64,000 nucleotides of DNA, from assembly GCA_024734555.1 (NCBI GenBank), contig JANPWX010000030.1, positions 833,636 to 897,635 on the forward strand. The letters are read 5' to 3'. The DNA is from Trochalopteron elliotii. Taxonomy: Eukaryota > Chordata > Aves > Passeriformes > Leiothrichidae. This document shows, piece after piece, positions 12,890 through 25,430 of the stretch. The translations under genes were made by a program, and so were the position numbers. Under the pieces are notes generated by a model that was not told the origin of the DNA, made no database searches, and worked only from the letters and a program-made list of their open reading frames with translations. Numbering within the stretch: the stretch's first letter is position 1; each line of letters starts with the position of its first letter.

Positions 12890-12995
12890 AATGTTATTTA
12901 GGCACCTCACTGTGCTTGAGTGATTTCAATGTGAGCTGGCCATCTACACAGCTACTTGGTGCCTTAGACCTTTGTAGCTTTTGGCCTGAATATTT
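12890..12995. repeat. Possible old amniote interspersed repeat
   Basis: The words TTAGGCACCTCACTG, GTGATTTCAATGTGAGCTGG and CTTTGTAGCTTTTGGCCTGA are in an order I associate with an old amniote repeat that carries TTAGGCACCTAA, GATTTCAATGGGAG and CTTTGAGGATCTGGGCC motifs. The match is short and degenerate and I cannot name the family. Treat as tentative. Confidence 0.35.
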
Positions 12996-15900
12996 GGCTT
13001 CCCATTCCTTGTTCTAAACACATCTTAGGAGTTCTAATTCAGTAATTTATCATACGAGGCATTAGAAATAATAGATGAGACTTCAATATTTCTATTGTGT
13101 GGGACTTTAAAAAAATAATTGGCCATTGTTATGTATCTTAATGTTTTTGTTTTGTAAGGTAAACAGTAAGTGGCTGCTCTTGGCACTTGGCTGCTTTGGA
13201 AATCAAGATTCTTTTTTCAGGTGCCTGAGGCTGTGCATGGTATTCCAGGTTGGAGCAGCAATGCAGTTTTGAAGTTATTTCCCCAGTTGTCTCCACTTAC
13301 AGAGCTCTGGTTTAGTTTGCAAAGTGTTTTTGGTATGATCTTAACTAAATTTTCTTTCTTTTCAGAAAAACTTAACCAGAAGCTTCGCTCTGCTCACACA
13401 CCAAAACCACTTTGACAGCTGGTGACGGTCCAAGCCTGTAATGCAGCCCTTGAACAACTTGGAAATGCCTGGGGCAACACACACTCAATTCAGGGGATTG
13501 GACTAAATTTAGTCTGAATTTTCCCCAAACTGCTCGAATTGGAAGTAAAGGGGCCTCAATACCAATACTTTCGATTGACTTATCTGTGCTTATAATGTCA
13601 AATTAGTGGCTAACGATAAACTTAGCCTGAGATTTTAGGAATATAGTGTTAGGCCCCTCTGTCTGGCAGTTTGGACCCATGAGTGCATTAGTGACTCCCT
13701 ACATGCCTTTTCCAATTCCACTGGAAAAAAAAATCAGCTTTCTCTCTGGCTTAATCACTTGGAAACTACATCATCTTGAATTAAAATTGGTTTTTCCTAT
13801 TTACAAAACCAGGAATGGTTTCTAGGAGCTCTGCCCCTCCCACATCACTTTACCTCTTTTCCAGCTGGGTCCAGCATGATTCCAGTGCTGAGATAACAAA
13901 GCACCATTCGCAGGGTGATGTGGGTGGAGGCACACTGAGAGGGTGTAACTGCCCACCACACATTTAGATATCTTTTCACTGAATCAGGTGAAAAAGATAG
14001 TACTTAATGCCTTTAAGAAAAGGCTGCCTGTGTGACAAGTACAAATTATACTTCATGTTCCTGTAATTTGACCAGTCAACACCTGGTCTAAAACAAGTGA
14101 TATACTGTTAAAAGAGAATTCCAAAGCCACATCTAACAACAGACATATCATTTTCCAGATGAAATAAACAGGCAGTTAAACCCCCATCTGCACTCACCCC
14201 TCCCTAGAAACCAGAAAAGCTAAACACTCAAAACTTAGCAAATAAGATTTCAAAAAATAAAGGAAATGTAGGTAATATCATACCGGTTTATATTTACAGG
14301 TTTTTTATTATGATTATTAATGGCTGTAAAAAATAAAATATTTCTATTTATATAATGATTCAAAACCTGAACATTTAAGATAAAACCTGGAAAATAAAGT
14401 TTCAGCAGATATGATCTCTATTAAAATATGTTTTATCTTGGTTAGAAAAATACAAGCACTTCTTTAGTTTTGTGTATATAAATAAGAAAACTGAAGTGCT
14501 GAGGTGACATTGGTTTAATAACTTCTACTGGGAATTATTCTTTAAATTCTGTTCACTGACAGAACAGAGTGTAGGTGCTCAGCAGAAACAAAACCAGTAA
14601 ATAATTGTTCAAGAAAGTACTTTTGAATTGTGGCACTTGGACTAAAAACGGTTTGGCTCTCTATAATAACATATAATTGAACCAACTTGGAGGGGAAACC
14701 AAACAACCCAAAACTTGCTGAGAAAGAAGGATGTCTCTGTGCATCAGAAATATGTGGATAGAAAATAATTCAAGCGAGAATAAGAGCTTAAAACCACAGC
14801 AAAGAAGGAAGGAGTCTGCAAGATTCAGTGGCTACCAAGGAATAAAGGGGTTTGGGGGTTGGTATTGAGGGAAGTGCAGCCTCCTCTGCTTCAGGCAGTC
14901 AGCAGAAGCCCCTTTTTTTGTTGCTTGGCCAAAATCAGCAAAGCTTGAATACGTTTGGGACTAACTCATATGAATCCTCCAGTTCTGTGAGGGCAGGGAT
15001 GTCTGTCAGAACAGTGAATATTTAGTTGAGAGCATCCACCTACATCACTGGCTTTTTTAAAAGTACCTGGGACTGTGCTTTACATCCTGTTAAGTGTATT
15101 ATCTGGGGGGTGTCTTGTGGCTGGAGCCATTGACTGAAGAATGTCTTACATTGTGTTAAGAAGTGTCTGTTCCAAGAGGTGCTGGGCATGGGCCATTCCT
15201 CCTGATCTTGTTAGCACTCCTGCTGTGAATAAGGATATGTTGACGAGTAGAGCTATTTCTGAGCAGTGCTGCATGTGGATGCAGTGGCCACACATGACAT
15301 TAATCAAGAACAATTAATCAGGAACAACTCCATGTGTAGACAAGCCCAAATTTAAGGTGAGGGTGGTCACAAGATGGTGTTTTGCATGAAGGTGACCTCA
15401 GAGCAGATGTCATTTCCATGTGGATTATAATGCTCTTGGCAGAGAAAGGACAGACATTTGAGAATTATTTAATTTTTTTTGACCAGGTACACACTCATAC
15501 ACCATTGTTAACAATCCCCAGTCCCATGAACAGTGGAATATGGATCATGAAGAGGAGCACCTCTTGCTGTTCCTGCCTGGTACGTGCAGCATGAGGCTTT
15601 TCATGTGTTAGGAGACAGTAGTGAACTGCACTGGACTGTGATGGCCAAAGGTGTAAGTGCATTTATTCCTTTATCTTAAGGAAGGTTAAGTGCAGAGAAC
15701 CTAAGCTTTTGTCACTGAATGGTTAGTGTTGTTTGGGCCATGCTTGGGTTAAATTTTCTTGTTTACAACCAGATTAATGCTAGTGGAAGGCTGCTGACAA
15801 GTTCTTCTTGTGTGGGCAGTTTTTAAAGGTGGAGATGGTTCAGTGTACCACAAGATAACTTCTTCCTGTTGCAATCACAGGAGTTTCCTGAGGTGGTAGG

Positions 15901-16283
15901 AAATAAGATTATTCTGGAGGTGTGTTGGCGTGCTCAGAGAATATTTACCCGTACTTAATGCGTCTCCCAAACTGGCTGTTACATTGTTTGTATGCAAGAT
16001 CTTTTCTGTACCATTTTGTGAAGAACTAATTGCCCATGCTTAGCTTGCTGAAGGTCTGACCAGTGCTGCTTTGTCCTTTTCTTCCCCCCTGCTTTTTGGT
16101 GCTCAGACCAAGAAGTTGCTTCTGTGCTTGAGTGTGTAGTTTGGTTGGACCCCAGTACCACAATGCTGGGATGAAGTACTCTTTCTCCTCAGAATATTTA
16201 GTGGACTTCACTCTGTATATAATTTCCGATGAAGCAATATGAAGTCCCTTGAAAACCAGTGTGTCACATGTTAGGATAGAGAC
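12996..16283. other. Unique non-coding sequence, no gene seen
   Basis: No supported exon or RNA gene. A small tandem duplication of TTAATCAAGAACAA / TTAATCAGGAACAA lies at 15,300-15,327 (14-bp unit, one mismatch). The segment 14,210-14,480 is very AT-rich. Open frames are short and featureless. Confidence 0.55.
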
Positions 16284-16349
16284 TTTTATTTTATTTTATT
16301 TTATTTTATTTTATTTTATTTTATTTTATTTTATTTTATTTTATTTTAT
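16284..16349. repeat. (TTTTA)n pentanucleotide microsatellite
   Basis: About 13 uninterrupted copies of TTTTA, without a visible mismatch. Perfect arrays of this length are normally unstable and polymorphic. No SINE or LINE body was recognised adjoining it. Confidence 0.97.
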
Positions 16350-19300
16350 GCAAAATAGTGGGCAAGTATTCAGACCATGTTTGTATTTGGTCTGACTTGG
16401 AGCCATATATGAGCATACATTTCCAATATCTGAGGCCACAGCACATTTTTGAGCAAGTACCTCATATTGAAGTTATTCTTCCTCAGTGGGAATAAGAGCC
16501 TGTGAGACCAACCTGCTGGTTAAGGTGGTCATATGGGAGACTCAGATTCACGTGTGTGTTCCAAGAAACATACAAAGTGAAGCAGCTGTAGTGGGACAGA
16601 TTGAGACTGATTTTTTTTCAAAACACCGAATGGCTTTGACATTTGACCAGTTCCTGGAGAAAGAGGAGAATAGGTTCAAGTTCCTTCAATGAATCAGGCA
16701 GAAAGGAGACTTCAGAATGTATTTCCCAATACACCTAATCCTGACAGATGTGTGCCCTGACCCTGCTGCACCCTCCTAACCTCCCCCACCAAATGCTGAA
16801 TGTGAGATTTTCAGCGGAGAGTGGGCATGAGGTAGGGCTGTGAGCAGCTTTACTGCCTGGCGTGTGCTACCTGTTGATCTCCTGCTCTGCCCTCAAATAT
16901 AAGCAGGATCTGTGGGTTGCAGTACTGCTGAAATGTTAACCTGAGGCATCTAAACTTGGAGTTAGGCACTCAATTAATTTGTAGATTTAGTTAATAAAAT
17001 CTGAAGTGCTGTATAACTTAATAATTGGTTTCTATAATAAGCACTTTGTTTTGGCAATAAAAATGTATATTTAATGGCTGTATATATTTGGCATTTTTAA
17101 TTACTCATTTTTCTAATACACGTGTGAGGAAGGTATTTCCCAAACGAAATGATTCTCTGATTCTGTGACATAATTTACATTGTAATGTCACATAACTCAA
17201 ATGCAATTCTAGGAATAGCATTTTTGGTATGAATAGTTCTTTTTCTTGTTACATTTTGACTATGCTTAAATAAATAAACAAACTATATAATAAAGGGATA
17301 CGGCCTTTAAAAATGTCAGGTATTAAAAGTTACTGCAATTTTGTTCACTTAAATTCATGGAAGTGGCATTCAGATGACAGATACCCAAGGTTTTGCTGAC
17401 CTTGTGAACATTACTGAGTAATCAGTCATTAAGTAATCATGAAGTGTTCATGAACAGTGTAGTCAATGTTTTCAGCACTTAACATACTTTCCCTTGAAAG
17501 CAGGAATCTTCTTGCTCCATCTTCTATTCTGGGATCCAGATTTGTCCTAATTTAAAGGGAGCACTGTTCTTCATTTTCCTTGTTTGCTTTTTCCTGTCAC
17601 ATCTCTTCTTAATGGGAGTAACAGCCTTCTGTTCAACTTTTGACTGTGCATGTGTCTTTTAAAGACTACAATAAAACTTGAGGTTTATGTCTTGACTGTG
17701 AAAGGGCTGAGTTCTGCCTTCAGGTGGAAAAGCATAATTCCTCTTGAAATAAGTGAAACTCGAGCATATTTTTTGCAAAATTCTGCAAGGAAGGTGAGCA
17801 AAGCATTGTTATACCATTCTTTGCAGATAATCTGAGACAAAGAGGATTAATGATTTGTCGGGATCCATTTAAAATATCATTACTTAAAGCTACTACTGGC
17901 ACTCAGGATTTTCTGGGCTCCCAGTCCTGTGTGCAGTCCACGTGGCTATAATTCTGAAACCAGGACACCCCAGGGTGGAGGAAAAATTACTCCTCCAAGA
18001 GGTTCCATGGCAAGTTTTTCAGATTCTCCAGCTTAGTGTGCAGACAACCAAATTGGCACTTGGACCCACACGCTGCTTTGTGGTGTATGGAAGTGAGTCA
18101 GCAGTGAAGGAAAGGCTCTGGATGCCGTGGCTGAAGGATGAGTTGCAATGTCTGGTGTACGGGGTGGCACTGTTGATGCTCAACACACAGGAGGCAGGGC
18201 AGGGTGAACAGAGGGGACATGGAAGAGGGAACACCATGATGAGAAAGGATAGGGTGGGAATGGAAGGAAAAGAAAATGTGAGGAATATGAGAGAAAAAGC
18301 AGAATGTGAAGGAAATGGATTATAGAGCTAAATTAGAGAAAAGCATATTAATTTATGTAATTTCTTATCATTTGAAGAATGACCATCAGATACATCTATA
18401 TATCTACATCATGACAGTGCTACTGTGGAAGGTATTCCAGTAGCATTTCTGCAACACAAAGAAATAATTGTTAATTTGATTTTCTGAGTTTAACAAAGTG
18501 AGTGTTGTAGTTTGTGATAGATTGGAATCAGATTTGCCAAAGCACAATGAATTAAAACTGGTTCCTGAAAAGATAACAGTTTGCACTTGCTCCCCCGATA
18601 TTAATATCAGATTTCAAAATTACTTATATTAAAGTAGGATTGTGCTTTTACATGAAAGCCCTGATTTTCTGAGCATTAAATTTTCTACTAGATGCAGTGG
18701 GCATCCATTTAATGGCTAAGAATGGATTATATATGCCTATATTTTGTCACTAAAAGTCCAGTGTAAAATCTACCTAGAGCCACGTGCCTTTTTATTCTGA
18801 ACTACTAAAAGGGACCCTCCCAAAATTTTTTTGGTTAGAAATACACACATTCTGTTAAAATTCACTTAACTAATATACTTTGTATTATTAAAAATATTAT
18901 GGGAGGTTTTAATTATTTGGTAAGATGCAGGAGATCATTGAGGAAGGGAGAAATGAGAGCTTGAACATGCAAAACATGCCTATACAAGCTTACTTAGGAT
19001 GGGCACATAATCAAATGTCAGAGATACAGATATATATTTCTTTGTTGTTTCTTTCAGTTTCAGTAGCCTTAAGTGTTATTTTCACTGTTGTGGATACCAC
19101 ATTTGATAGGCGTAACAAAAATGTGGTTTTCAAGCTGACCCTTTTAAGGCACAATAGCCTGAAGGAAATGCACCCATTCTGCTTCAAAGAAGATCTGTCT
19201 GTAAGAAGGAGGAATAATATGCATGCATAAGTAATTAATAATGATCTGAAGCTTTGATATTTTGTAAGGCCCAGAAAATTACATTTTTGCAGGATGTAAT

Positions 19301-21816
19301 ACATTGTTGGGTTAAAAACACATGGCTTAATTCCATATCCTGTGACAAAATTTCTGTTGAGATAAATAGGAACCAAGCTTGAATAAGGACAGGAGTATCA
19401 AAAGCACTGGTTTGAGTGCTGTGTGTGTCCTTTTATTACACCAGTGAATACAGTTGTGGTATGACTGCAATTCTTAATAGGATAATATGGATGAGAAAGA
19501 TCTTCAATGCAGAGTATAATGAGGTGCTCAAATAGCCTGAGTTTTCACTTAATTTAAAGAATTCATTCCCCTGAAAAGCTCAATTTCTACATACCTAATA
19601 GGACAACATGAAATTCAGAGGCCAAATCTCATTGACTAGATTTTGTTTGAATATGTTCTAAAACAGCTTCTTTGACTTCATTAGATGTCTTTAATGTAGC
19701 CATTTGTAAGGTCCTTTTCTTGTATAATAGATTAACTTGCAAAGAGGAACCGGCTGATACAGCAATGCCTTCTGACAGTCCTATTTTTAGAATCAGAGGG
19801 AGGTATAGTCAAATAAAACATGCTGCAATTAATAAGCTGGAGATCAAGCATGGATCATTTTGAGGAAACTCCCTCTGTATTTTAACAGTCTTCTGGGCCC
19901 TCCTGCCCATCTTATAACCACAGAGAATCCCACAGGCTATTTTTACCTGGTGAGAAAGTACCTATCCATCTGTAACAGGTATATACATATATTTAGTTTT
20001 TACTTTTGTTTTGTTCAGTGGCAAAAGATGAGAACCTGATGATCAACTTGCACCATTCATTTATCTCTCCTCTAGCATGTTGTTTCAGCAGGACATAAGG
20101 ACACCGAACTAACAGGTAACCACCCTATTATATGCCATGGCTACAGCAATGCCAGTCTGGTACTTTACACAGATCAAGGTTTGAAAACCTGGGGGAAATG
20201 TGTTGTTATGATGTGTTTGGCGGGGTTAAACTACTCAGGACCCAAACTGGTCAGTTAAATAGAAACATGGAAAGATTCAGGAGATTTAATAATAACCTCC
20301 AGAAGTTGTAGTAAAAGGAAAATTGTAATTCTGAGATCAAAGGAAATGGACTGAGCATGGTTTGGCTCATTCAAACCTAGGCTTCCCTGACTGGAAGGTT
20401 GGATTGGCAAGATGAGGTTGGTTAACCTAATTTAGGAACCCATTCCCTTTGGTGCATTGGCAAGCTGTCTGGTGAGAAAGGCTGGAGAAGGGCTGAATCT
20501 ATAAATGCAACTTCCCTGTTACACTCAGTGTCTGTTCTTCCAGTGTAGTGTACAATCCCCTTACCTTTTCCACAGATGCTTGGGCAAATTGCCTGTGCTT
20601 TCTCACTGAGCACTGGACAAGAATGTGCAAAGCAGCTAATGGTGAAGGAGATGAGCTTCCACAAGTCCTTCTAATGCATTTCTTGATGGCATTACCTCTG
20701 TCAATGCAGGTGCTTCAGTGCTCTGGCACATTCACTAAGTATATGAGGCATACCTGTAATTTCCAGTTACCACATATTTTTAGCCACATTCAGACAGCAC
20801 ATTTCAAGGTATTAATAAGCAACAGAGAGCTAAACAGGCATTTCCATGGAGCCAAACCTGTTACTTCTGTCTTCTTCAATCCGTTGTCAGCACATTGACT
20901 TTTTGTTTACTACTATTGGAACTGTTTGTTATCTAATTCTGTATACTTACACCCTACAAACAAGTTATCTATTCTAATGCTCTGTCTAGACAAGACTTAC
21001 AGGTGGGATAGCATGTGCAACCAATTTTAACCCATGCTAACCTGTTAGAACCTAGGCTTTTCATGATTCTTTAAGACAGTCTACTCAGCATGTCTCAAAG
21101 GTAATATGTCCTGTCTACAGCTTAAGAAAAATATAGTTTGACAATAGCTCTAAGAAGATAGCAATGTGCATCACTAGTCTCTTTGTGTAGCTGCTAGGTT
21201 CCATCCACCTCCCCCCCTTCAAGTTGGCATAATATTTTTTTGTAAAACAATGTGTCTTTGTTTTATTTATAAACCTGCCTATCACTTTTGCCTTTGTGGA
21301 AGACTCCACAGTTTTATCTAGGCTCTGTTCACAATGAATTTTTAACTGATGTATTTGCAGTTGCATTTAATCTTTACTGTGGACTTCTAGTTCTGCACTG
21401 AGCCAGACAGTTAACCCTCAGAGTAAACTGTACCACTAGTACCACCTTTTTCACTGAGGTAGCACATCTGCTTTAGGTAGTGTTGTGAGAGTTTTCCTAT
21501 ATAATGCAAGTTCTCCTGAATTATGTGGTTGGAGTCAAGTGTCTTATGAAATATATGTTGAATTCAGTTTTTCCCAGGGCAGCCATCACAGTAAAGGAGA
21601 TTTTCTGAATATAGAAATGACTTGTATATAATTTGTCTGATCTCTCATTTATTAGAACAGTTGATTGATGTGCTGAGTACTTCATTCTGAATCAAATAAA
21701 ACATGTGCATAACTTTTCTCTCCAGGACTATCTTGAATTTTCATATTTAAAATCTGACAGCTGAAACATGAGGGATTTTTATCAGTGTGTAACCACTGCA
21801 CAACCACAGTAATGCC
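16350..21816. other. Unique AT-rich non-coding sequence, no gene seen
   Basis: Several frames reach 100-127 codons (17,942-18,325 plus; 19,011-19,376 minus; 20,548-20,898 plus), but their predicted peptides have no domain motifs, compositional bias typical of exons, or splice signals at both ends. No repeat family was recognised. The section 16,980-17,330 is especially AT-rich. Confidence 0.55.
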
Positions 21817-21857
21817 AAAAAAAAAAAAAAAGAAGAAAAGAGAGAGAGAAAAAAAGA
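21817..21857. repeat. A-rich / GA-rich low-complexity tract
   Basis: An A run of about 15 is followed by AGAAGAAAAGAGAGAGAG and another A run. It is simple purine-rich sequence on the plus strand. Confidence 0.9.
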
Positions 21858-24220
21858 TTTTAATGTCTGTTGATAACAGCCAGAAATTCATCTCCATGTA
21901 CTGCCTTGATCTTTCTTATTTGCTTTTTTTTTTCCCCTCTTTTTTACAGGTAAGGCAAAAATAGGAGCCATTCTTTGATAAACACCTTATGTGATAGCAT
22001 GTGTTCCTTATTTGTGCTAACTTGTTTACTTGATCACTGAATATTTTCAGGTATCAACCCTTTAAGACCAATGGTATTTCAAGCTCTTATTGATTTTTGT
22101 CTTTATTTACCACGATGATGGCAGATACTATACCACCATCTTTCTCTCTTATTCTCCAGTACACTGAAACCATGTTTTAGGACATATTCATTACCTACTT
22201 ATTTTAATGCTGGCCTTTGTAAAAATCTATTTCAGATCTTCAGACATTCTTATGTCCTCTGTCAAGGTCTCTGCTAGTTCAGTTTGCAGTATTCCTACAT
22301 CATATTTTTTTGCACTGCCATGCCCTTTACACATTTTTTCTCAGTGATTCTTCTTATACATGCCCTATATAACTCAGTAAAATCAGTCTCCATTTCATTC
22401 TCTCACCTTGCTTTCAGTACTCTCCCACTTTTTATAGTGATTTTTTTTAAATAATATAATTTTGACCTCTCTGGTAAGCTGATTTGTGTTCCTTCTTGTG
22501 TTCTTAATAACCAGGACAAACATGCTCTGAGTGATACATAGAACTAAATTCAGTATGTCCCCTCACAACTTTATTTTTCTACCACTGAAATACTGCACTG
22601 TATTTCCAGTTAAGCATTTTGAGTATGTAGAGTAAGATCTTCTTTTATTTCACATCTGAAGAGTTCTGTCTGGTCTGTTCAGCAGCCGGAGAGCCACAAT
22701 GTATGAGCAGTGCTGGTGTGGCCAGCAGGTCCTCAAACTTCAGCATCCACAGCAGGTCTGCAGGATCAGTTAAGCAGCCCCAGGCCACCTGCTGACCTGC
22801 AAGGTAGTTCTTTTCTCACAACTCGGTCAGCTGGAAATGGTGTCTCTTTGTAATCCATACTCTGATAAATAGTATTCTTAATTAGCATTGGATTTATTCA
22901 TGTAGTTGATTTCATTAGGCAGCAGGATGATGAACAATCATTCTGCTTCATAAATGTAAGTTGCACTAGCTTAGTGTCACAATCTGGTGTGAGTTACATG
23001 ATCAGTGTTCTTGAAAACATTCTTGGGGGAGGAAGCTGCATTTCAAGCACAAACAAAAGAAATTTGACACCATTTTGACTTCACAAGAGAAGCATACAAG
23101 TGTCCTGTCATGGACTGGATGCTCTACTTTATCTTTTAGCAAAGAGATACCATTTCATCCATAATGCACACAAGCTGTTTCAAATGATAAGGCAGAACAA
23201 GAGGCTTGTTGAAGGATGGTCTGCTTTTGCCAAGGTGGGTATGAAGCTCTTGCCTCTGTATTGCCTGTCATCTGCCTGCCAATGTTACAGCAACAAGGTA
23301 GTAAAAACATTCCAGAACTTCATGTTGTAAGATGGAGAGTTTCAAGTGGTAATTCTTTGGACATTCACTTCCTTTTGTGGCTGAGGTTTTCTCTTAGGTG
23401 GGAAGTGAGTGTGGGCCCATATACTTGTTTTGTAGGTCTTTGTCCCTTGCCCATAGGACCCTAGTATTCTTACAGAACAGTGGGAGTACAGAATGATCTG
23501 TGGAATAGAGCTTTATTTTCCCTCCTGCTGCAGCCCTGAGTAATATAACATCAATGAATCATTTTCTTTTAGGAAGAATAGATCAATTTTAAAAAATTCC
23601 CCTTTCTGCACAAAATGTAATGGTGTGATCAGTCCAAGGTTATAGGTGCCAATACCATCTAATTACTCTTGCTGTCTGTAAAGTTCTAAGAACAGCTTTA
23701 CATTCTTTCATTATTTTGAGACAGGTGGAAACACTGTTCATTAAAAATCTATCACTGTTCTCATTTATTCAGAATAAATTAACATAGTGGTGCACTACGA
23801 TAGGTTGTTGCATATGAAACTGGTGGTGCTGTTACCCTTGAGCCAGACATGTGGCTCTTTCTTAAAAGATGCTGTAAATGCACACAGTCCTCTATCCATC
23901 ACAGTAAACGCACAGGATTTTTCAGAAGTGTCTATTAGTTTCAGGTGCGTCACTTCTGTGGTGCTTATCTTCACACAGCTTAAGAGGAGTCTGATTTTCA
24001 AAGAGCAGGTGTCCATCATTTTGTAAAAATCCAGTTATATTAAAGTGTCAGTCAACTGGAGGTATCCAGATGCACTAAGCCATTTTTTGAAGTCTTGTTC
24101 AAACCAATGTCTTCTGCAAGACTTTGTAGTCTAATTCACCAAATATAATGTATAGAATGAAAACAAGATGAGGCTTGAGAAGAGAGAGACATCAAAGGGA
24201 ACAGAATGAAAACACAGAAT
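21858..24220. other. Unique non-coding sequence, no gene seen
   Basis: T-rich from 21,900 to 22,620, then more mixed. The short segment 22,680-22,800 is GC-richer (CCTCAAACTTCAGCATCC, CCACCTGCTGACCTGC) but shows no reading frame of note. No RNA gene or repeat family was recognised. Confidence 0.5.
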
Positions 24221-24330
24221 TTGTCATATCAGAGCAGACCATTGATCTGAGGAGAACTGTGTTCTGCTTCCAGCTGTGGCCAGTACCCTGTGATTATAAA
24301 AGAAGGGCCAAAAAATGTGATTCATAGCTT
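24221..24330 (-). mobile_element. Possible old CR1/L3-related amniote repeat, antisense
   Basis: The words TCATATCAGAGCAGACCATT, GCTGTGGCCAGTACCCTG and AGAAGGGCCAAAAAATG follow the order of an old amniote repeat that reads CAGGTCAGACCATTGG, CAGTGGCCAGTACCAG and AGAAGGTGCAAGAAA in other sauropsid genomes. I recall it as part of L3/CR1-type elements, but the family name and orientation are uncertain. It lies about 500 bp before a second antisense CR1 piece. Confidence 0.45.
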
Positions 24331-24838
24331 GCCATACAAAAATCCCCCGCAAGGTTTTTGCTCATGTTGGTCACTGCAAATACATTGGTTAAGTAAGAAT
24401 GAGGTGCAACAACAAGCCACACACCACTTGATAGCACATGTGAAGGAAGTGTATCTGTGTCTAACATACAGGCAAAATGCTACAAGACTAGTTCATCCTT
24501 AGGAAGGTATTATTCCTGTAATGCTGCCACATTCAGTGCCTGTGTGGGTTATGTCTGCCTTGAACAGAAACTGCCAAGTTTGCATGGGGAAATTCTTCAG
24601 AATTATTTATCTTAAATTTTTTCTGTTTGCTCAGAAAAGTTTGTGATATGTCATTCATTTCTCCTTCATGCAGGAGCTGTTGCGTAAGTTGGAAAACAGC
24701 TCATCGGCCAAGGCACTGCTTCCTCAAAATGCGGATGTAAAGTAGGGCACTGAAGGTCATCCTGTGTGTCATATCCTTATTTTTGCATCACTTCAAACTT
24801 GCATCTTCCTAATTATCATTTTATAAGAAAGTCTGTGC
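24331..24838. other. Non-coding sequence between two LINE-type pieces
   Basis: No feature is supported. It may hold further degraded repeat sequence, given that LINE-like segments flank it on both sides. Confidence 0.5.
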
Positions 24839-25430
24839 AGAGTCATGGAATGGGCTAGGATAGAGGGGATCTTTGGAATTTATCTGGTCAACCCTCCCCT
24901 GCTCAAAGCAGTGCTAGCATTTGATAAAATTGCTTAGGACCTTATCCAGGAAAACTCTGAATATTACCAAAGATGGAAGTCTCATGACCCCTTTGTGAGC
25001 CTGTTCCTTTTTCTGCCTATTCTTCTTATGTTTTGGTTTTTTTTTTCCTTTTGCATGTCATTGCAATCTCCTCTTATGTAAATTTTGAGGATTGCCTCTT
25101 GGCCTTTTGCTGTGCACTGCTGAGAAGAAGCTATCTCTGTCTTCTCTCTGTCTCTTTTACCCTGTTTAGGAAGTTGAAAATAGAAACTAGACTCTCCTTA
25201 TGCCTTTTATCTGGGTTGAACAAATCCAGTCTTCTCAGCTTCTTGTCCTATATCATGTGCTTCACCAGAGTGATGGAACTTTGCTGTTTGTAAGTATCCA
25301 CTTTATCCTAGGGAACCCCAATCTACATACAGTGCTCCAGATGGGGACCCTCAAGCGCTAAATTGTCAGGAATAATTGCTTATTTATAGAATGGGTCATG
25401 ATTGCTTTCCTTCGCATCCCTCTACATTAA
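24839..25430 (-). mobile_element. CR1 LINE 3' region, antisense
   Basis: The plus strand starts AGAGTCATGGAATGGG, the reverse complement of a CR1 3' end, and runs through ATTTATCTGGTCAACCCTCC, TCCAGGAAAACTCTGAATAT, CCAAAGATGGAAGTCTCATG, GTGAGCCTGTTCC, AACAAATCCAGTCTTCTCAG, CTTCACCAGAGTGATGG and CAGTGCTCCAGATGGGGACC. These match in order the antisense C-terminal part of CR1 ORF2 plus 3' UTR. A T-rich expansion near 25,030-25,060 sits inside. The copy has frame breaks and is inactive. It is 5'-truncated, which is usual for CR1. Its divergence looks intermediate between the piece at 9.3 kb and that at 47.8 kb. Confidence 0.85.

Noticed and set aside
17942..18325. 127-codon open frame on the plus strand
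   Set aside because: No domain, no exon signals, a rival frame on the minus strand, and a Gly/Glu/Arg-rich tail produced by purine-rich DNA.
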